Assembly: GCA_000231825.2 (NCBI GenBank)
Contig: JH720380.1
Location: 1-64,000 of the forward strand
Length of the DNA: 64,000 bases
Reading direction: 5' to 3'
Origin: Tetrahymena elliotti 4EA
Lineage: Eukaryota; Ciliophora; Oligohymenophorea; Hymenostomatida; Tetrahymenidae
Shown: piece by piece, positions 62,217-64,000 of the stretch
Layout: each line of letters opens with the position of its first letter
Numbering within the stretch: the first letter of the stretch is position 1
Notes under the pieces: generated by a model
Seen by the model: only the letters and a program-made list of their open reading frames with translations
The model's database searches: none
Told to the model about the DNA's origin: nothing
Translations under genes and position numbers: made by a program

Positions 62217-64000
62217 TCAATTATCTTCACAAATATTTTTTAAGGATACAGGTTAAGATTCATCATTAGATTACTTAATCTTTTGCTGGTTTTTTTACTT
62301 TTTATTACTGAGAGTAAACGAATACTCTTCATCTTCAAACTCATCCATTTCAGAATCTATTCTTTAAAGCTATTTACTGTTCATTTTGTTTATTTCAGGC
62401 TAGGATGCAATAGTATGATAATTATTTTTAGAGTATTGACTGCTTTCTTCATCAAGAATATTAGTACTGCTCTTAATACTGTCTTATACTTTGGATTTAA
62501 ATGCATTAATAATATTCATAGTATTGACTACTTTCTGGACTGTATTTGCAAATTTATTAGTATTGTTTTATTCTTCCAACTCAGTTTGACTGAATTAAAT
62601 AAAAGATTTTTTAACTTTAAGCGATAATAGTCTGGAACCACTTCTTTGTAAAAACTGCTTTTGCATCATAATCATCTGCTTTTTGCGTTTAATTTTCATT
62701 ACATCTAAATATTTTAAACTCATACATTCTAATAAACTTTCTATTTTATATTCTAAACGTATTTATATTTTTTCATTATCTTCATATGCTTCATCTCTTT
62801 CTCCTACTGGAGTTCTTGATTTAAATTCAGCTAAACGAGCAAGTCCTTCTAAGAATTCAACAAAGTTCATTGCCATATATTTTTCACTATTTATTTCATC
62901 TTACAAAGTTTAAAGAGAAAGATTATAACTTAGTACAACATCTCTCTCTGTTAATAAATTATCCTTGAGATGGAATTCTTCAACCATATCCTAAAATTCT
63001 TAGAGGCTCATTGTTTTTTAATTTGAAGGAGCACCTCTTTTCTCAGATTTCCTTGAATCAGAGTACTCATTCCATAAAGTTTTTATAAAATTAATATATC
63101 TCTTCATCATTTCATCACATTACTTTGTCCAGAATCTTCATTTTTACAAATAAAAATAAACACAAATCCAAAAATGAATATTAACATAATTTACCTAATG
63201 TTACGCCATTGCTAAGGGTCTTCATATTCAGCTGTATATTATAAGAATTTCTAATTATTGAGGAGAAGGTTAAGGGCTTCAGATGATGTTTTGGCTACTT
63301 TTGTACGAATATATTTATCTATAGCTATTCTTCCCATAAGTTCAACAAACTCACTTCTGATAACTGCCTTTTCAGGTGCTCTGTAATTTTTAACTTTAAG
63401 TGCTTTGGAACTAGCTGCAATAAAAAGGCATTCTATATCTCTCATTCTGATTAAATTGTTATCAATTATTTTACTCTCTTGAGCGAAATGTGCAAAAGCA
63501 TTTAAAGTAACACAAAAAACATCATTAAGAATACCAAAGCAAGAAAGATATCTATACAAAACTCTTATTTTAGGGTATTAATCCAGAATTATTCTTTTAC
63601 ACTCATTCAGATTTGCACCTTTATCTGCTTGTTAAATTATATTTTGTAATTTAGAGTTACTCCAATCATCGTCAAAGCACTTTTACTCCAACTCTGGATT
63701 ATCTGGTATGAAAGATCTAAACAAAGATATTCCTCTGTGCCATTAATTTGTATAGTTTATTTTATAGTAAGTTTCTTCTTATCTGGGTAAACATTTAACT
63801 TAAACTTCATAATCACCTTTTTTCTTTTATATATTTTAATGAAGCTTAGTGCTTATCACATTTACTGTTGTAGGAACTATAAATTCTAAAACTGTACCAT
63901 CTAAATATTTAACATTGAATTTTCTCTATTTACTATTTTATAAGTGATGGGCTGAGAAAGTATGTTCACTTTATTAAATGGTATTATCATCTTCTTCATC
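62217..64000 (-). CDS. 3' part of a second large LRR-family gene (cut by window end)
   Basis: This gene enters from beyond 64000 and ends at TGA 62217-62219. It carries the same C-terminal domain as the gene at 46226-52107: LNVKYLDGTVLEFIVPT, TNQWHRGISLFRSFIPD, YRYLSCFGILNDVFCVTLN, RSEFVELMGRIAIDKYIR and MNFVEFLEGLARLAEFKS, in the same order, with an intron at the equivalent place (about 63130-63195). The tail differs: it is Asn/Ser-rich and ends in an acidic MDEFEDEEYSF segment. By analogy its unseen N-terminal part should contain leucine-rich repeats. No frame break is seen. Confidence 0.85.

Noticed and set aside
1..64000. CRISPR array, bacterial operons, Shine-Dalgarno sites or replication origin of bacterial type
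   Set aside because: Telomere, genetic code, introns and protein families are ciliate nuclear; none of these prokaryotic features is present.

Overview
The window is the left end of a ciliate macronuclear chromosome, almost certainly Tetrahymena (T. thermophila or a close relative). It opens with five CCCCAA telomere repeats. The DNA is very AT-rich. Genes read through only when TAA and TAG are translated as Gln and TGA is the sole stop; introns are short, AT-rich and GT...AG. With the standard code almost every gene looks shattered, so most short standard-code ORFs are fragments or shadows.

Layout. 1-32 telomere. 745-2349 (+) polytopic membrane protein. 2610-8622 (-) large REJ/GPS membrane protein with Cys-rich repeats and several reading-frame breaks. 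10855-11884 (-) coiled-coil protein with a CHORD-like zinc domain. 14461-17085 (+) three-exon membrane protein. 18117-19277 (-) TPR protein. 20024-25395 (-) cellular RNA-dependent RNA polymerase. 26977-29241 (-) a GC-biased, apparently highly expressed gene of unknown function whose two introns each carry a box C/D snoRNA-like element. 31024-31512 (+) weak Q/N-rich ORF. 31812-32618 and 33495-34331 (-) tandem SAM-dependent methyltransferases. 37118-38854 (+) six-exon, probably mitochondrial protein. 39392-40263 (-) Vti1-like SNARE. 41726-42928 (+) cathepsin L-like protease. 43491-45703 (-) LRR protein. 46226-52107 (-) very large LRR protein. 55255-56878 (+) decayed paralogue of the intact 844-residue gene at 58506-61040 (+). 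62217-64000 (-) 3' part of a second copy of the 46226-52107 family, cut by the window edge.

The genes do not form operons. Related genes lie near each other as local duplicates: the methyltransferase pair, the 55-61 kb pair (one copy dead) and the two LRR-family genes. Functional themes are membrane and surface proteins near the telomere, RNA silencing (RdRP), membrane traffic (SNARE, protease) and rRNA modification (snoRNAs).

The most interesting observation is the snoRNA pair. Both elements have boxes C and D, a closing stem, and the same guide next to box D, antisense to the universal LSU rRNA segment CCGAAAGAUGGUGA. They sit one per intron in the same host gene, and each is bracketed by an outer inverted repeat. 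Other points of interest are two perfect 16-bp palindromes upstream of genes, two diverged direct repeats in gene-free DNA, and recurrent single-base frame breaks in otherwise good genes.
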